Part shown: one piece after another, positions 37,013-49,201 of the stretch
How positions within the stretch are numbered: the stretch's first letter is position 1
Layout of the letters: every line of letters starts with the position of its first letter
Origin: Eutypella sp. D-1
Lineage: Eukaryota; Ascomycota; Sordariomycetes; Xylariales; Diatrypaceae
NCBI GenBank assembly: GCA_023313575.1
Contig: JAJTTP010000001.1
Span: 868,001-932,000 of the forward strand
Length of the DNA stretch: 64,000 bases
Reading direction: 5' to 3'
Notes under the pieces: generated by a model
The model's input: the letters and a program-made list of their open reading frames with translations, nothing else
The model's database searches: none
What the model was told of the DNA's origin: nothing
Made by a program: the position numbers and the translations under genes

Positions 37013-38419
37013 ATGGCATCCCCTCAGGATATTCCGAATGACGTGGTCATTCTTGTCGCTGCTGAGTCCGGATGGGGCCAGCACATGCACAACTTGATTA
37101 TAGAGGCGGCTGTTTCATGTGGTGTGCCCCTCACAACCATCATCTGTTCTACGAAGGACGGCCTCGGTCGGGGTATAGCCCACTACTGCACTCAGGGTGG
37201 CATCGCTTCTTGCCGTGGTAAGTTTACACCGTGTTTATTTTCTAATTTTACTTCATCTTTTGGTTGGATGACTGTGATACCTCCACTATTCTTCTACTAT
37301 CATCTTCTTTCCATGGTTCTTTTTCGGCATTACTTAAGCTAATATCTCGTCATCACAGCGGCTCTTATCATGTGTCTGAGGGAGTTCTCGGACGGCGATA
37401 AAGCCATGAAGGAGGCTTTCCTCAACAATGCTGATGTCTACGGCAATACTGCGTTGATGGTGGCTGGCAAATTGGCAGATTCACCGATGATTCGATGCCT
37501 CCTGCAGAATGGTGCCAACCCCAACGCTGTGAACCGCGAGCGTGACACTGCCCTCACCTTGGCGATCAGAAGCCGTTCTGCAGAGGCCGTCCGCTGCCTG
37601 TTGGCCTTCAATGCCGACACCAACACCCAGGACATCTCTGGCGTCACTCCCCTGATGCTGGCTTTCAAGTCAAGGAGTGGCAATGAAATCGTGAAAGCCC
37701 TCGTGCTACACGGAGCGTCGGTGACTGCGGAAGGCCCCAAGGGATACCACCCAGTTCATTACGCAGCGCAAGCGGAAGCTCATGACAGCTTGAGACTTTT
37801 GGCGACCCTTGGTGCTGACGTGAATGCCCGCAACTGGCAGTTCAAAACCGCGATGCATCTGGCTGCCCTGGCCAACGACGGCGAGACCGTGGGGACATTG
37901 TACCAGCTCGGTGCGTCTCACGATTCGCAAGATTCTTCTCGACAGACCCCACTGCATTACGCAGCCGGAGAGTTCAATGAGGTGGCAGTTAAAGCGCTCC
38001 TCTCTCTCAACGCCAATCCCAACATCAGTGGAGGAAACTTCGGCTTCACACCCCTCCACCTTGCCATCAAAATCAATGAGCCGTACGATAGTGGCAAACG
38101 CAGATGCTTGGAGATAGTCAAGCTTCTTCACCGCCACAACGCGAACCTCAACGCCCAAGACTACCGCGGCAGGACGCCCCTTGATTATGCCCGCATAGGC
38201 AACCACTTTTACCTTGAGGCTTACTTGCTCGCCCACGGTGCCCAACCAGGCGCCAGTGGCCAAACTTTTCGGAGTCTGCAACCTCGTCCACAGGACATGC
38301 CAGATGAGGAACCCTTAGATAAAGACGCCTCAGATGATAACACGTCAGATGAGGACAAAGCAGATGAGGACAAAGCAGATGAGGACAAATCAGATGAGGA
38401 CAAAGTAGATGAGGACTAG
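37013..38419 (+). CDS. Ankyrin-repeat protein with acidic repeat tail, two exons
   Basis: Exons 37013-37217 and 37359-38419 join in phase 1 (donor GTAAGT, acceptor CACAG) to give 421 aa. About seven ankyrin repeats span residues 95-380, with typical cores such as YGNTALMVAG, DTALTLAIRS, GVTPLMLAF, GYHPVHYAAQ, RQTPLHYAAGE, GFTPLHLAIK and GRTPLDYARIG. The N-terminal 70 residues (MASPQDIPNDVVILVAAESG) are not ankyrin and not recognised. The C-terminus is an acidic run of DEDKA-type pentapeptides (last 35 residues), from a 15-bp DNA repeat. No signal peptide, membrane segment or enzyme domain. Probably a protein-binding adaptor; partner unknown. Confidence 0.82.
38343..38416 (+). repeat. 15-bp coding minisatellite (DEDK-A/S/V)
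   Basis: About five near-identical copies of a GCAGATGAGGACAAA-like unit at the end of the ankyrin gene. Substitutions fall mostly at the first bases of the GCA codon (Ala, Ser, Val). Confidence 0.8.
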
Positions 38420-40429
38420 GGTTGTTTCCCTACGCGTTTGTTTCCATTACTGATGTCAACCAGCCTTCTGTCCCATGGATATACTAGGCTGTTGTGGGAT
38501 GTGCTCGGCGCGGTACGAGTATCACCACATTGGAGGCACAGTGGATACGCGAATTCGGAGTTTGTCAACAAGGGACAAGGTGATAGGCAGAGTTACGGGA
38601 GTGTGAACAGTCTGGCCTAGAGGGTCTCGAGGACCTAGATTAGACTTTGATAGTCGGGATAGCGTCGCCTATCTCGAGGTAGTGAATCAATATTCCTCTC
38701 GCTGTCTCAGCATTCTAAGTGTCAATATAAGTGAGGCATCCGATCCAGCTGACAAGCTAGAATGTAGGCCAGCGGGCCCTAGCTACGTAGTAAAAGCTCG
38801 GCCATGGCGAGAGATATCTAGACAGCACTTGCTTCCCCTCTGCACCCATGGACATTCTTACTCTCTAAACCTAGCTACAGAGGCTGAGACGTCGAGTATA
38901 GCATGACCAGGGTCTCTGGATGATACGCCATAAAAACCTAGAAGAATGCAGACCAACAACTCAGCTAGCCAGGAGGCCTAATCTCGTAGTTCCCATGCGA
39001 ATGTAAGGAGCACCACTATTGGGGCTATATGGTTTTCGCTATTTCCCAACTATATTACTACTGCATAGGTGGTAGCCTAGATGAGTACAAGCTATGTGGC
39101 TCTACTCCGGGCAAGCCCAAAAACGCCCCCAAATCGTCACCCCCATGATGCCACCCACATACGCTTTTCTCCCACGTCACCGGATGTTTTCATATCGACG
39201 CCGGTAAAGTGAACCTCCTCGTATCCTTCCAATATCTAAACTTCAAGGGGGGGGGGCCTCCTTAAACAGAGCCAAAGCGCTGCCTGGCGGCACCGTGAAC
39301 TTTGAATGGCGAACGCAGAGGATACCTAAGTATATAGTGGTCGCCGTGGTGTTGCAGTACTAGCCTGGCCGCTACCCTAGCCACCTCGTCGGCTGCCGTC
39401 GCGAGGGCTATTGATTGGAATATACTTATAAATAATGGCGCACGTGCTACCTGGGATAGTAGGAATATAAATAAGAAACAGTAAAAATATATCGCCGCAA
39501 CAGTGGTGCTGTACATACAAAGTACGCAGGCTTCATATGATCTAGGTATGTACTCAGGTCTCCTGGGGCCATGGGATAGCACTGATGGGATAGGGGACAG
39601 TCAGCTAGGACCTTGGCAGCTTGGCAGCTCATCTTTGGGAAAATTGTGGCGGTGTATCAAAATGGCATCCCCTCAAGGCAGTCAAGCCACGTCCATCTTT
39701 GAAGCTGGCAAGCCCGCTTTCACCTGATAGCGCTTGGCAGTACCCATAAAAGTTGTTATCCGCAGGTTTATTCTCGTAGTATTACGGGTCAGATAAGACA
39801 CCTTAGAATCCAGACAACTGGGTGACAATGAAAATGGGTCAGTACACAAGTCATCCATAGGTACACAGCTAGGCACTGAACCATTTTCATTGGCAACCAC
39901 TTGCCAGACAATACCTAAGATATCCCTGCTGGATGACACCTGCCTTGCAGCCAAGGCAGCCTGAGAGCTTCAACAAAAATATTTTATTACGTAAGGTGAC
40001 CTAATTCATAGGTAGTGGGCTGCCAGGGTAGCTGAGACCTACCCCGAACCAACAGCCCGACTGCCCGAGGGCAGGCAGGTGTTTGCCTCCAATGGAAACA
40101 GGCCAAATAAAGTATCAACCTTAAAAGGCAACATTAGGTACATCAATTAAGGCTACCTTTACGTAGATACCATAGGTACCGCAAATATAGATATGGATAC
40201 TAGTACAAGAGATAATACAGGGTAGCATCGAAATAATTACGTTGTCCATTATCTACCTGGTTCCATAGTATGTCCCGAGGTCTTTAAGGTTAAGTAAGTT
40301 CTGGACCTTCTTCTTCCCACCCATCACATTAAATTAAAATAAAAAAAGTAAAGTAAACCTTCTTCAAGGTTGAATGAATCTTTTGATGAGCGCCACGACG
40401 AAAAAGTCGACTTCCTTTCCCACCCCACG
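38420..40429. other. Gene-free 2-kb stretch
   Basis: Between the ankyrin gene and spf1. Several short open frames without family signals; no RNA gene or mobile element recognised. Confidence 0.45.
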
Positions 40430-43400
40430 ATGGCGCTCGTCAACAACGCGCAGATAAAGAGCGCCGAGCTCTTTTCGCCGCTGCCATTATATTTCCATGC
40501 GTATATCTGGCCATTCGCGATCATATGGCCCGTTTTTGCTCGATATTTCTACACTCCCGAGCTTTATGAAAAGCATATTGGTTCTTCTGAATGGACTTTC
40601 GTCTGGTGCGCCACCATTATTACTGCACAGAGCTTGGTCTGGCTTAGCACTCATTGGAGTGTGAACCTCGAAGGCACTTTCACTGCTGTTAAGGCGAAGA
40701 AGGTCGAAGATGCCAAGTTGATCAAGGTTATTCCCATCGCCAATGCTGGTTCAGGCGAGATATGCGAGCTTCATCATGACAAGGTGCGCATTTCCAAAAA
40801 ATCCTGAACTATGTCTTACTTGCTTTCCGCCATTGCCAAGCTCCAAGCAAGCTAACCAACACATCTTGTATATGTCTCCAGGTTCGCGACAAGACCAATA
40901 TCTCCTTCCTCTTCCAAAAGCGTCGCTTCCTTTACGACCCAGTGAAGGCCTCGTTTGCGCCTCTTAGCTACGAGATCGACGAAGAGCCCAAGCCCAAGAT
41001 CGAGAAGTTCCAGAAATCTCGAGGTCTCACCAGCGAGGCCGAGATTTCGAGACTCGAGCAATACTATGGCACTAACACCTTCGATATTCCCGTCCCAACA
41101 TTCACCGAGTTATTCAAGGAACATGCCGTTGCCCCGTTCTTCGTCTTCCAGATTTTCTGCGTTGGCCTGTGGATGCTAGATGAATACTGGTATTACTCAT
41201 TGTTCACGCTCTTCATGCTCGTCGCTTTCGAAAGCACTGTGGTTTGGCAACGCCAGCGCACGCTCAACGAGTTTCGTGGCATGAGCATCAAGCCCTATGA
41301 CGTGTGGGTCTACCGCTTAGGTAAATGGACCGAGATCCAGAGTGACAAGCTTTTACCTGGTGACCTGGTATCCGTTTCGCGTACCAAGGAGGACAGTGGT
41401 GTCGCTTGCGACATGCTACTGGTTGAAGGCACCGCCATTGTGAACGAGGCTATGCTTTCGGGAGAGAGTACGCCACTGCTGAAGGACTCGATCCAACTGC
41501 GGCCATCTGACGTACAGATCGAGACTGAGGGTCTTGACAAGAACTCATTTCTATGGGGAGGCACCAAGGTGCTTCAGGTCACTCACGGCAACCCGGACGA
41601 GGAAAAGCCGAGGCTTGCTTCCGGTGTCCCTGCCCCCCCTGACAAGGGTGCTATGGCTATTGTCCTAAAGACCGGCTTCGAGACCTCCCAAGGAAGTCTG
41701 GTGCGCACCATGATCTACTCGACAGAGCGTGTCTCCGCCAACAACGCCGAGGCTTTGTTTTTCATCCTGTTCCTGCTCATCTTCGCATTGGCCGCTTCCT
41801 GGTATGTCTGGGACGAGGGCGTCAGGAAGGATCGAAAGAGGTCCAAGCTGCTCCTTGACTGCGTCTTGATCGTCACGAGTGTTGTGCCCCCCGAACTACC
41901 CATGGAGCTCAGTCTTGCCGTCAACACCTCCCTCGCCGCCCTGGCCAGATTCGCAATTTTCTGCACTGAGCCTTTCCGTATCCCGTTCGCGGGTCGTATC
42001 GACGTCGCCTGTTTTGACAAGACTGGAACCTTGACTGGTGAGGACCTCGTCGTAGAAGGTATCGCTGGGCTAGGGCTTGGGCATACCGGAACAGATACCC
42101 CGCAGGAGACAGATGGAGCCCATAGTCGCATGATCCCTGTCAAAATTGTCGGTATAGAGACGACTCTTGTTCTTGCGACTGCTCATGCTCTCGTCAAGCT
42201 TGACGAAGGAGACGTAGTGGGTGATCCGATGGAAAAGGCTACTCTCACTGCTCTAGGCTGGGCACTCGGAAAAAATGATGTTCTGGCATCCAAGCCCGCC
42301 GTGGCGGCTGCTGGCGGTGTTTCTGGCACCGTACAGGTCAAACGCCGGTTCCAGTTCTCATCTGCTCTGAAACGTCAGAGTTCTGTTGCAACCATCAACG
42401 CTATCGACCCGAAGACTGGTGACAAGATGCGCGGCACTTTTGTTGGTGTAAAGGGCGCGCCGGAAACAATTATGAAGATGCTCACAACGGTCCCTAAGGA
42501 TTACGAAGAGACCTTCAAGTACTTCACCAGGCGTGGATCGCGTGTTCTTGCCCTTGCCTATAAGCAATTGACCACTGATAGTGAACTGGGATCTGGAAAG
42601 ATCAATGACCTAAAGCGCGAAAAAGTGGAGGCTGACTTGACCTTCGCTGGTTTCCTCGTACTTCAATGCCCCCTCAAGGACGATGCGAAGCAGGCAGTGC
42701 AAATGCTCAACGAGAGCAGCCATCGCGTTATCATGATTACAGGCGACAACCCTCTGACGGCTGTACATGTCGCTCGAGAGGTGGAAATTGTTGACCGCGA
42801 GGTCTTGATCTTGGATGCCCCCGAACAGGACGAAGGCGGACGCTCACTCGTCTGGCGCAGTGTGGATGACAAGATCAATGTTGCAGTTGACCCCTCGAAG
42901 CCTATCGACCCGGAAATATTGAAATCAAAAGACATATGTGTCACTGGACATGCGCTATCTCAGTTGAAGGACAACGTCTCGGCTTGGAAGTCACTCCTGC
43001 GGTATACGTGGGTCTATGCGCGTGTTTCTCCGAAGCAAAAGGAAGAGCTCTTGCTAGGACTCAAAGACATGGGCTATTATACTCTCATGGCCGGTGATGG
43101 CACCAACGATGTAGGCGCATTGAAGCAGGCTCATATCGGTATTGCACTCCTCAACGGCACGCCCGACGACTTGACAAAAATTGCCGAGCACAGCCGCAAC
43201 ACCAAGATGAAGGAACTTTACCAGAAACAGGTAGACCTGATGAAGCGATTCAACCAGCCCCCACCACCAGTACCCGTCCTCATCGCTCATCTGTACCCGC
43301 CTGGCCAGTCCAACCCCCATTACCTGAAGGCTATGGAACGCGAGGCCAAGAAGAAGAATGTCAGCATTGAGGAGCTTGCGAAGAGCTTCGGTCACGATCT

Positions 43401-44574
43401 CTCGGCTGTTCCGTCACACCCTGCCGTCCAACAGCCCGTGCCCAATGACCCTAGGAGGGCGAAGCAACAGGAAGCCGTCAAGAAGGTCGCTGGCTTCACC
43501 GATAAGATGACTAACCAGATGATGGAACAAGAACTTGGCGATGACGAGCCTCCAACTCTGAAGCTCGGTGATGCGTCAGTCGCCGCCCCGTTTACCAGCA
43601 AACTGCGAAACGTCATTGCCATCCCCAACATCATTCGACAAGGCCGCTGCACTTTGGTTGCCACTATTCAGATGTACAAGATCTTGGCTCTCAACTGCCT
43701 GATCAGCGCGTACAGTCTTAGCGTTCTCTACCTGGAAGGCATTAAGTTTGGCGATAGCCAGATCACCATAAGCGGAATGCTTATGAGCGTGTGCTTCCTC
43801 TCCATCTCTCGAGCGAAGTCCGTTGAAGGCCTATCTAAAGAACGCCCGCAGCCCAACATTTTCAACTTTTACATTATCGGATCTATCCTGGGACAGTTTG
43901 CGATTCATATCGTGACATTAATCTACATTGCCCGATACTGTGATAAACTCGAACCGTAAGTTATTTCCCTCCATTTAAGTAGTATTACTGATGCAGAGGG
44001 CTGATATGTGTGTTTCAGGAGGTCGGAAGATATCGATCTAGAAGCGGAGTTCGCGCCGTCTCTACTCAACAGCGCCGTCTACCTCCTCCAGCTGATTCAA
44101 CAGATCTCGACATTCGCCGTCAACTACCAGGGTCGACCCTTCCGGGAGGCCTTGTCAGAGAACAAGGGGATGTTCTACGGTATCATCGGCGTATCAGCGA
44201 TCGCCTTCTCGTGCTCGACGGAGTTCGTGCCCGAGATCAACGAGAAGATGAGCCTGGTGAAGTTCACGGACGAATTCAAGACGACGATGACGTCGGTCAT
44301 GGTCCTCGACTACGTGGGCTGCTGGGTCATCGAGCGCGTGCTCAAGACCCTGTTCAGCGACTTCCGGCCGCGCGACATCGCGATCCGTCGGCCGGACCAG
44401 GACGAGCGGGAGAGAGTCCGCAAGGAGGCGGAGCAGGCCAAGAAGGACGAGGAGGAGGAGCGTAAGCGCCTCGAGAAGGTCGCGGAGTTCGAGCGCAAGG
44501 TCGAGGAGCGCAGACAGAAGGTCAACGCCTGGGCCGAGGCCCGTGGTATCAACACGGGGCAGGGCCAGCGCTAG
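40430..44574 (+). CDS. spf1: P5A-type ATPase Spf1 (endoplasmic reticulum)
   Basis: Exons 40430-40783, 40882-43955 and 44019-44574 (phases 0 and 2) give 1327 aa, close to yeast Spf1 and human ATP13A1. P5A signatures: the paired N-terminal membrane segments (FHAYIWPFAIIWPVFARYF, FVWCATIITAQSLVWLS), the actuator loop AMLSGESTPL, PPELPMELSLAVN in M4, the phosphorylation motif FDKTGTLTGEDL (Asp about residue 497), the nucleotide-binding VGVKGAPE, and MAGDGTNDVGALKQAHIGIALL. The C-terminal membrane segments run to exon 3, which ends in a charged coiled-coil-like tail (ERERVRKEAEQAKKDEEEER). Known role: removes mis-inserted transmembrane helices from the endoplasmic reticulum membrane. ATG 40430 (MALVNNAQIKSAELF) was chosen because conservation begins there. 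Confidence 0.97.
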
Positions 44575-46106
44575 AAGAGGTGGGACGGGACATATTTCAT
44601 AGAAATCCGGATGCCTACCTGCCGCTGCATACTTCATGTGCTGGTGGATCTCCGCCGGGTCAGAGGTTCGGTTTAGAGAGAGAGAGAGAGAGGGTCTTTC
44701 TATGCCTCCTTGTAATATTAGGTGCATGCATGGTTTACGGATCAGGCTCGCATTAGACGATGAGTCGAAGAGGGAGAGGGATTCTCTCTCTCGCGATGGG
44801 ATGGAGATCCTGGACTCTAGACTTAAAGTAATGTATGTGCATAGTTACAGCTCTTCTATTTTCTCCGTCTCTCCCTCTTTTCACATCCTAGAATCACATC
44901 ATATTCGTAGAGGTAAATGGCACCTTATCGCCGTGAATCCTGAGGTTAATACCTAACCCAGGTCAAAGATCTATCTATCTAGTACCTAATAAGAAGCATA
45001 TTTGTCGTGATGCCAACGTGTCCGAAAAAAAAGGGGGAGGGAGGGGGTTCGTATTCTGTATCACGCGACGGGGCGATGTTGTGGTTGTTGCAATCTGTCC
45101 TCTTAGCAATCTTCTCCTTCCTCGAAAATCCCCCCTGGAGACTACCTAGGTGCTTAAGTCGTTACTCAGAGGGCAGCCAATGACGGTTGAACTTCGGGTG
45201 GTCTGTCTTATTTAAGTGGATTTGGGGCAATGACTCAATCAGTCTGTCAGTTCAGCTCTTTCTCCAGGGCTGTCTGTCTGCTGTTGTTTCGTCAGCCCGG
45301 GGCTAGGGCCAGGGGTGTTAATAAAGTTTCCAGTAAGTACCTAACTATAAATAAGTAGTCTAATTAGTATCGTGCAGGCGCGACGTGGGGTAGAGGACAT
45401 GTTTGGGTGACGATGATGATGATGATATCAAACCGCGTAATCTAGGTATAGACTTCAATCAATAAACACATTATTACAAATCAAATCAATTCAATTTCAT
45501 GGTGCGACGGCGCTGACGGTTTACGTACACCTTGCAAGATATCCTCGTTTACACGAGGTTTTTTTTCTCCTCCTTCTCTCTACATGTCACAGGAGAGAGA
45601 GAAAGGCCAGATATCCCTCCCGCAGCAAGCTGGCTTTTAGATTACCGCCGCGAAATCAAGGAGGTGGCTATGCAATACCTTTACCTTGACTCTCTCTATA
45701 GGATGACTTAGACGACAGACATGTGATCAATCTGTCCATTAGACGAAGGTCGCTGGTTTGTTTCCCGCTTCTGAAAAGATGCTATTAAAGCAAGACGGGA
45801 TCTCGACTAACGGGGTGCTTAGATTAAGACTTAGACGCCGAAGAATTAAAATCAAAGATAGAATATTATTTGCTTCACCTACCGTCAACACGTCAACTAG
45901 TGGAAACAATTTGGCCTACATAGTGCACCTAGAATACAGACCGGAGAGCTCTTCTCTTCCTAGCTTTACGGCGACGCACATTTCGTCGACGGCAGAATTT
46001 CCAGCCATCCAAGCTCCCGTAGAAACAGCCGAAACAAAAGCAGTGGGGCTAAACTCGGCAGAACAACCAACATATCCAGCAAGCACGCCAAACTAAAGAG
46101 GAAACC
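44575..46106. other. Gene-free stretch with AG and GAT microsatellites
   Basis: Contains an (AG)9 run at 44675-44692, a (GAT)n run near 45411-45427 and CTACCTAGG near 45143. The last 350 bp before 46107 should be promoter and 5' UTR of the CofD-like gene. Confidence 0.5.
44675..44692. repeat. (AG)9 microsatellite
   Basis: Perfect AG dinucleotide run in the 3' flank of spf1. Confidence 0.85.
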
Positions 46107-48528
46107 ATGGAATCGGCCACCCAAGCCCCGAACCCGAACCCGGCGCGGAGACAGCCCGGCATCGTGGTCTTCGGCGGCGGCACGGCGACTAATAGTCTTG
46201 TTGACGTTTTTGAGCGCATTCGCCAGCAGCGCGGCTGCCACCTCAGCTACGTCATCCCCATCAGCGACAACGGCGGGAGCTCGTCGGAGTTGATCCGTGT
46301 TTTCGGCGGTCCGGGTACGCTTCTCCCTCTTTTGGCATTGTGGCCTATCATCATGCGACCCCCCCCAACACACAAACACACACACACTTCCCTTCCTGAT
46401 GCAGTCGCCCGCTCATCACGGTTGAAATATATTACGTGAACAGCCACTAACCAGGTATGCTGCACATATAGGCATAGGAGATGTGCGCAGTAAGTAGACT
46501 CGGACCCCCGCCCCCTCCCGGCTCACCCTTCCCTTGCTAACCCAGACCGCAGGCCGGCTAGTACGACTGATCCCGGAACCGGACGGGACGCTAGAGGACC
46601 CGGAGGAGCGGCGGGCGCTGCGGGCGCTATTCAACCACCGGCTGTCGGCGGACCCGGCGCGGGCGCGGGTGGAGTGGCTGGACGCAGTGGAGGGCCGAGA
46701 CCGCGCGCTCTGGCGCCACGTCGCTAGCGAGAAGCGCGAGCTCGTCCGCTCCATCCTCAACCTCGCCAATTCCGAGATCGTCAAGCGTGCCCGTCCTAGC
46801 TCTACTTTTAATTTTGCTAAGGCTAGTATCGGAAACTTGTTCTTGACAGGGTGAGTTTCTTTGTTTTCCCTGCTCTTTTTCTTCTATAACCGTTAGTCTT
46901 TTCGTCGCCTCCATATTTGAGAAAGTAACCTAGAAGGTGTGCTATCGCATCACCGATTTCCCCCATCTCAAGAGAAAGCTTACGACAGCGAAGAGCAAGG
47001 GCTGATGTAAATTACGTGATGCATCGGCTAACACAACCCCCGCAGCGCCCGCGTGTTCACGGGCTCCCTTGAGGCCGGCATATACCTGCTGAGCACGATC
47101 TGCTCGATCCCGGGCACGGTGAGCACGCTGCCGGTGATCAACAGCAACTTCACGCACCACATCAGCGCGGGGCTGGCAGACGGGACGGTGATCACGGGAC
47201 AGAACGCCATCTCGCACCCGTCGGCGCCGTCGTCGCTTCCGGGCGTCGGCGAGGACTATCACGGCATCACCAGCGGCAACGGCAACGGCAACGATCTCCT
47301 GTCTCCGACTCAGATGGCGTTTACGCCCGCGAGGGGCAGCGGCTCGATGTCGCGCGTCGACTCGACGACGAGCCTCGAGACCGAGACCGAGGCACACGAC
47401 CGCATCGAGGACGCCACGCTACCCGGGTCCCTGCCGACGCTGCGGAAGCCGTACATCAACTTCCGTAAGGAGAGGCCGAAGAGCAGCAGCAGCGGGGGTA
47501 ACAAGGCCAGCGATCCCACCAGCGCCGGCGACGGCATTGGCGGGGACGGCACCGCGGAAGGGGCGCAGGACCAGGCTGTAGAGGATGAGGAAGAGGACGA
47601 GCAGGAGCTGCCCGCCCGTATGGAGCGCATCTGGTACATCAACCCGTACGGGCACGAGATCCGCCCGGTGCCGAACCCGAAGGTCCTCGAGGCCATCCGG
47701 GGCGCGAGCGCCGTTGTCTACAGCATCGGGTCTCTATACACGTCCATCATGCCGAGCCTGATCCTGCGCGGCGTCGGGGACGCGATCGCCGGTACTACCA
47801 CCTCTGCAATCACCACCATGGTATCCACACCGTACCCGGCGACTTCTGCTGCTGCTCCCGCAACAACGAGCGCCATCAGTTCGACATTAACAGCAGCCGC
47901 CGCGGCCCTGCGACAAGCGGGGGCGGGAGCGGGGACGCAAACGCAGACGCAAGGACCGCGTCACAAGATCCTGATCCTCAACAGCTCGAACGACCGGGAG
48001 ACGGGGCCGAGCCACGCGCCGTTCACGGCCGTGGACTTCGTGCGCGCCATTGCGCGCGGCGCCGGCGCCGAGAGCAGGGGCGAGTACTACAACAAGCACG
48101 CGCGCGCACAGGGCACCTGCGGCGGCGGGCCACAAAACCACGCCCAAATCCCCCCGTCCTCCTCATCCTCCTCGCCTTCCATCCCCACCATCGTGGCCCC
48201 CGCCTCCAGCTCCGGCCCCAGCGCCGATGCATCGGAGACGGAGCAGGAGAGGCGGGAGCGCGAGGAAGTCCGGAATTACGTGACGCACGTGATCTACCTA
48301 GAAGACCAAGGGCAGGGGCAGGGGCAAGGGGAGTCAGAAGCGCCGCGCGTGGACCGCGAGGAGCTGTCGCGGCTGGGGGTCGAGTGCATACGGGTGTACG
48401 GACGGCGGAGCACGGACGGCGGGGCGCTGCGGTACGACGAGGCGGGGCTGGCGAGGGCGCTGGAGGCGATCATCGGTGGGCGCCCCGACGTCATGGCTCG
48501 TAGTCGCCGGAATACCAGTGGCCAATGA
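46107..48528 (+). CDS. CofD/UPF0052-family protein, four exons with an 18-bp micro-exon
   Basis: Exons 46107-46314, 46472-46489, 46553-46850 and 47046-48528 give 668 aa in matching phases. Conserved: GIVVFGGGTATNSLVDVFER (nucleotide-binding glycine loop), VIPISDNGGSSSELIRVFGG, then GIGDVRSRLVRLIPE rebuilt across the micro-exon, NLFLTGARVFTGSLEAGIYL, and VVYSIGSLYTSIMPSLIL. The fold is that of bacterial YvcK/GlmR and CofD (2-phospho-L-lactate transferase). Fungal members carry long insertions; here a Ser/Gly/Ala-rich insert lies at about 250-330 and a disordered one at about 430-560. Fungi do not make coenzyme F420, so the reaction is unknown; a YvcK-like regulatory role in carbon metabolism is only analogy. 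The C-terminus (GVECIRVYGRR, ALEAIIGG) is typical. Confidence 0.85.
46472..46489 (+). other. 18-bp micro-exon of the CofD-like gene
   Basis: GCATAGGAGATGTGCGCA lies between CATATAG and GTAAGTAG. It supplies the residues IGDVR, needed to keep the family motif GPGIGDVRSRL and the frame. Confidence 0.75.
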
Positions 48529-49201
48529 ATGGGAATGGGGATGGGGTAGTGCACGGACGACGGTGCCCCTGCGTACATGCGTGGTGGTGGCGCCGGAGCT
48601 CGCCATGGCTGGCGTGAGCACAGAGCTTAATTCATCCTAACTAGTAGATATGCAGTAGTTAGATATATATTTTTCTACGTACGTGCAGTTGTACGACAGA
48701 GGCAAGGGCGCAAGGGGTGGAGGGGGGGGAGGCGGGGTTTAATTCAAAGTATTTATTTACTATGAGAGCAACAGACACGACTATCACCATCACTTGTAGG
48801 GCCGGCTTCGTAAACATTTTTTTTTTTCTCTTTTTCTTTTCAATTTTTTTATCTTACAATCGCGCGTGCTATGCTAAGTATTTGTCTAGGGACATGAAAA
48901 AGATAGAAGTCTATTGATGTCTGGACCTGTACCCTTTTCCTATGCGCCGAAACAAAAGTAGCGAGCAGATGGGAGAGAGATATCACAGAATAAGAAAAAA
49001 GCAAGCCAGCTCAGTGAGAAGCCGCGCAAGCCCTCTCCGACCAACCAGCCAGCTTCACTTCATTTCATTCGTCCAAATCATGTATCAGCAGCTGACGCTT
49101 GCTTTTTCTCTCCCCACCTCGCCCCTTCCTTCTCGTTTCCACACGGGCCCCGGATCGTGATCTGCCCCGGTCCCGCGCCACGAGAGCTGGTGAAGTGGCG
49201 C
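48529..49201. other. Convergent intergenic stretch
   Basis: Between the CofD-like gene and mdh 3' ends. G-rich and T-rich tracts only. Confidence 0.5.
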
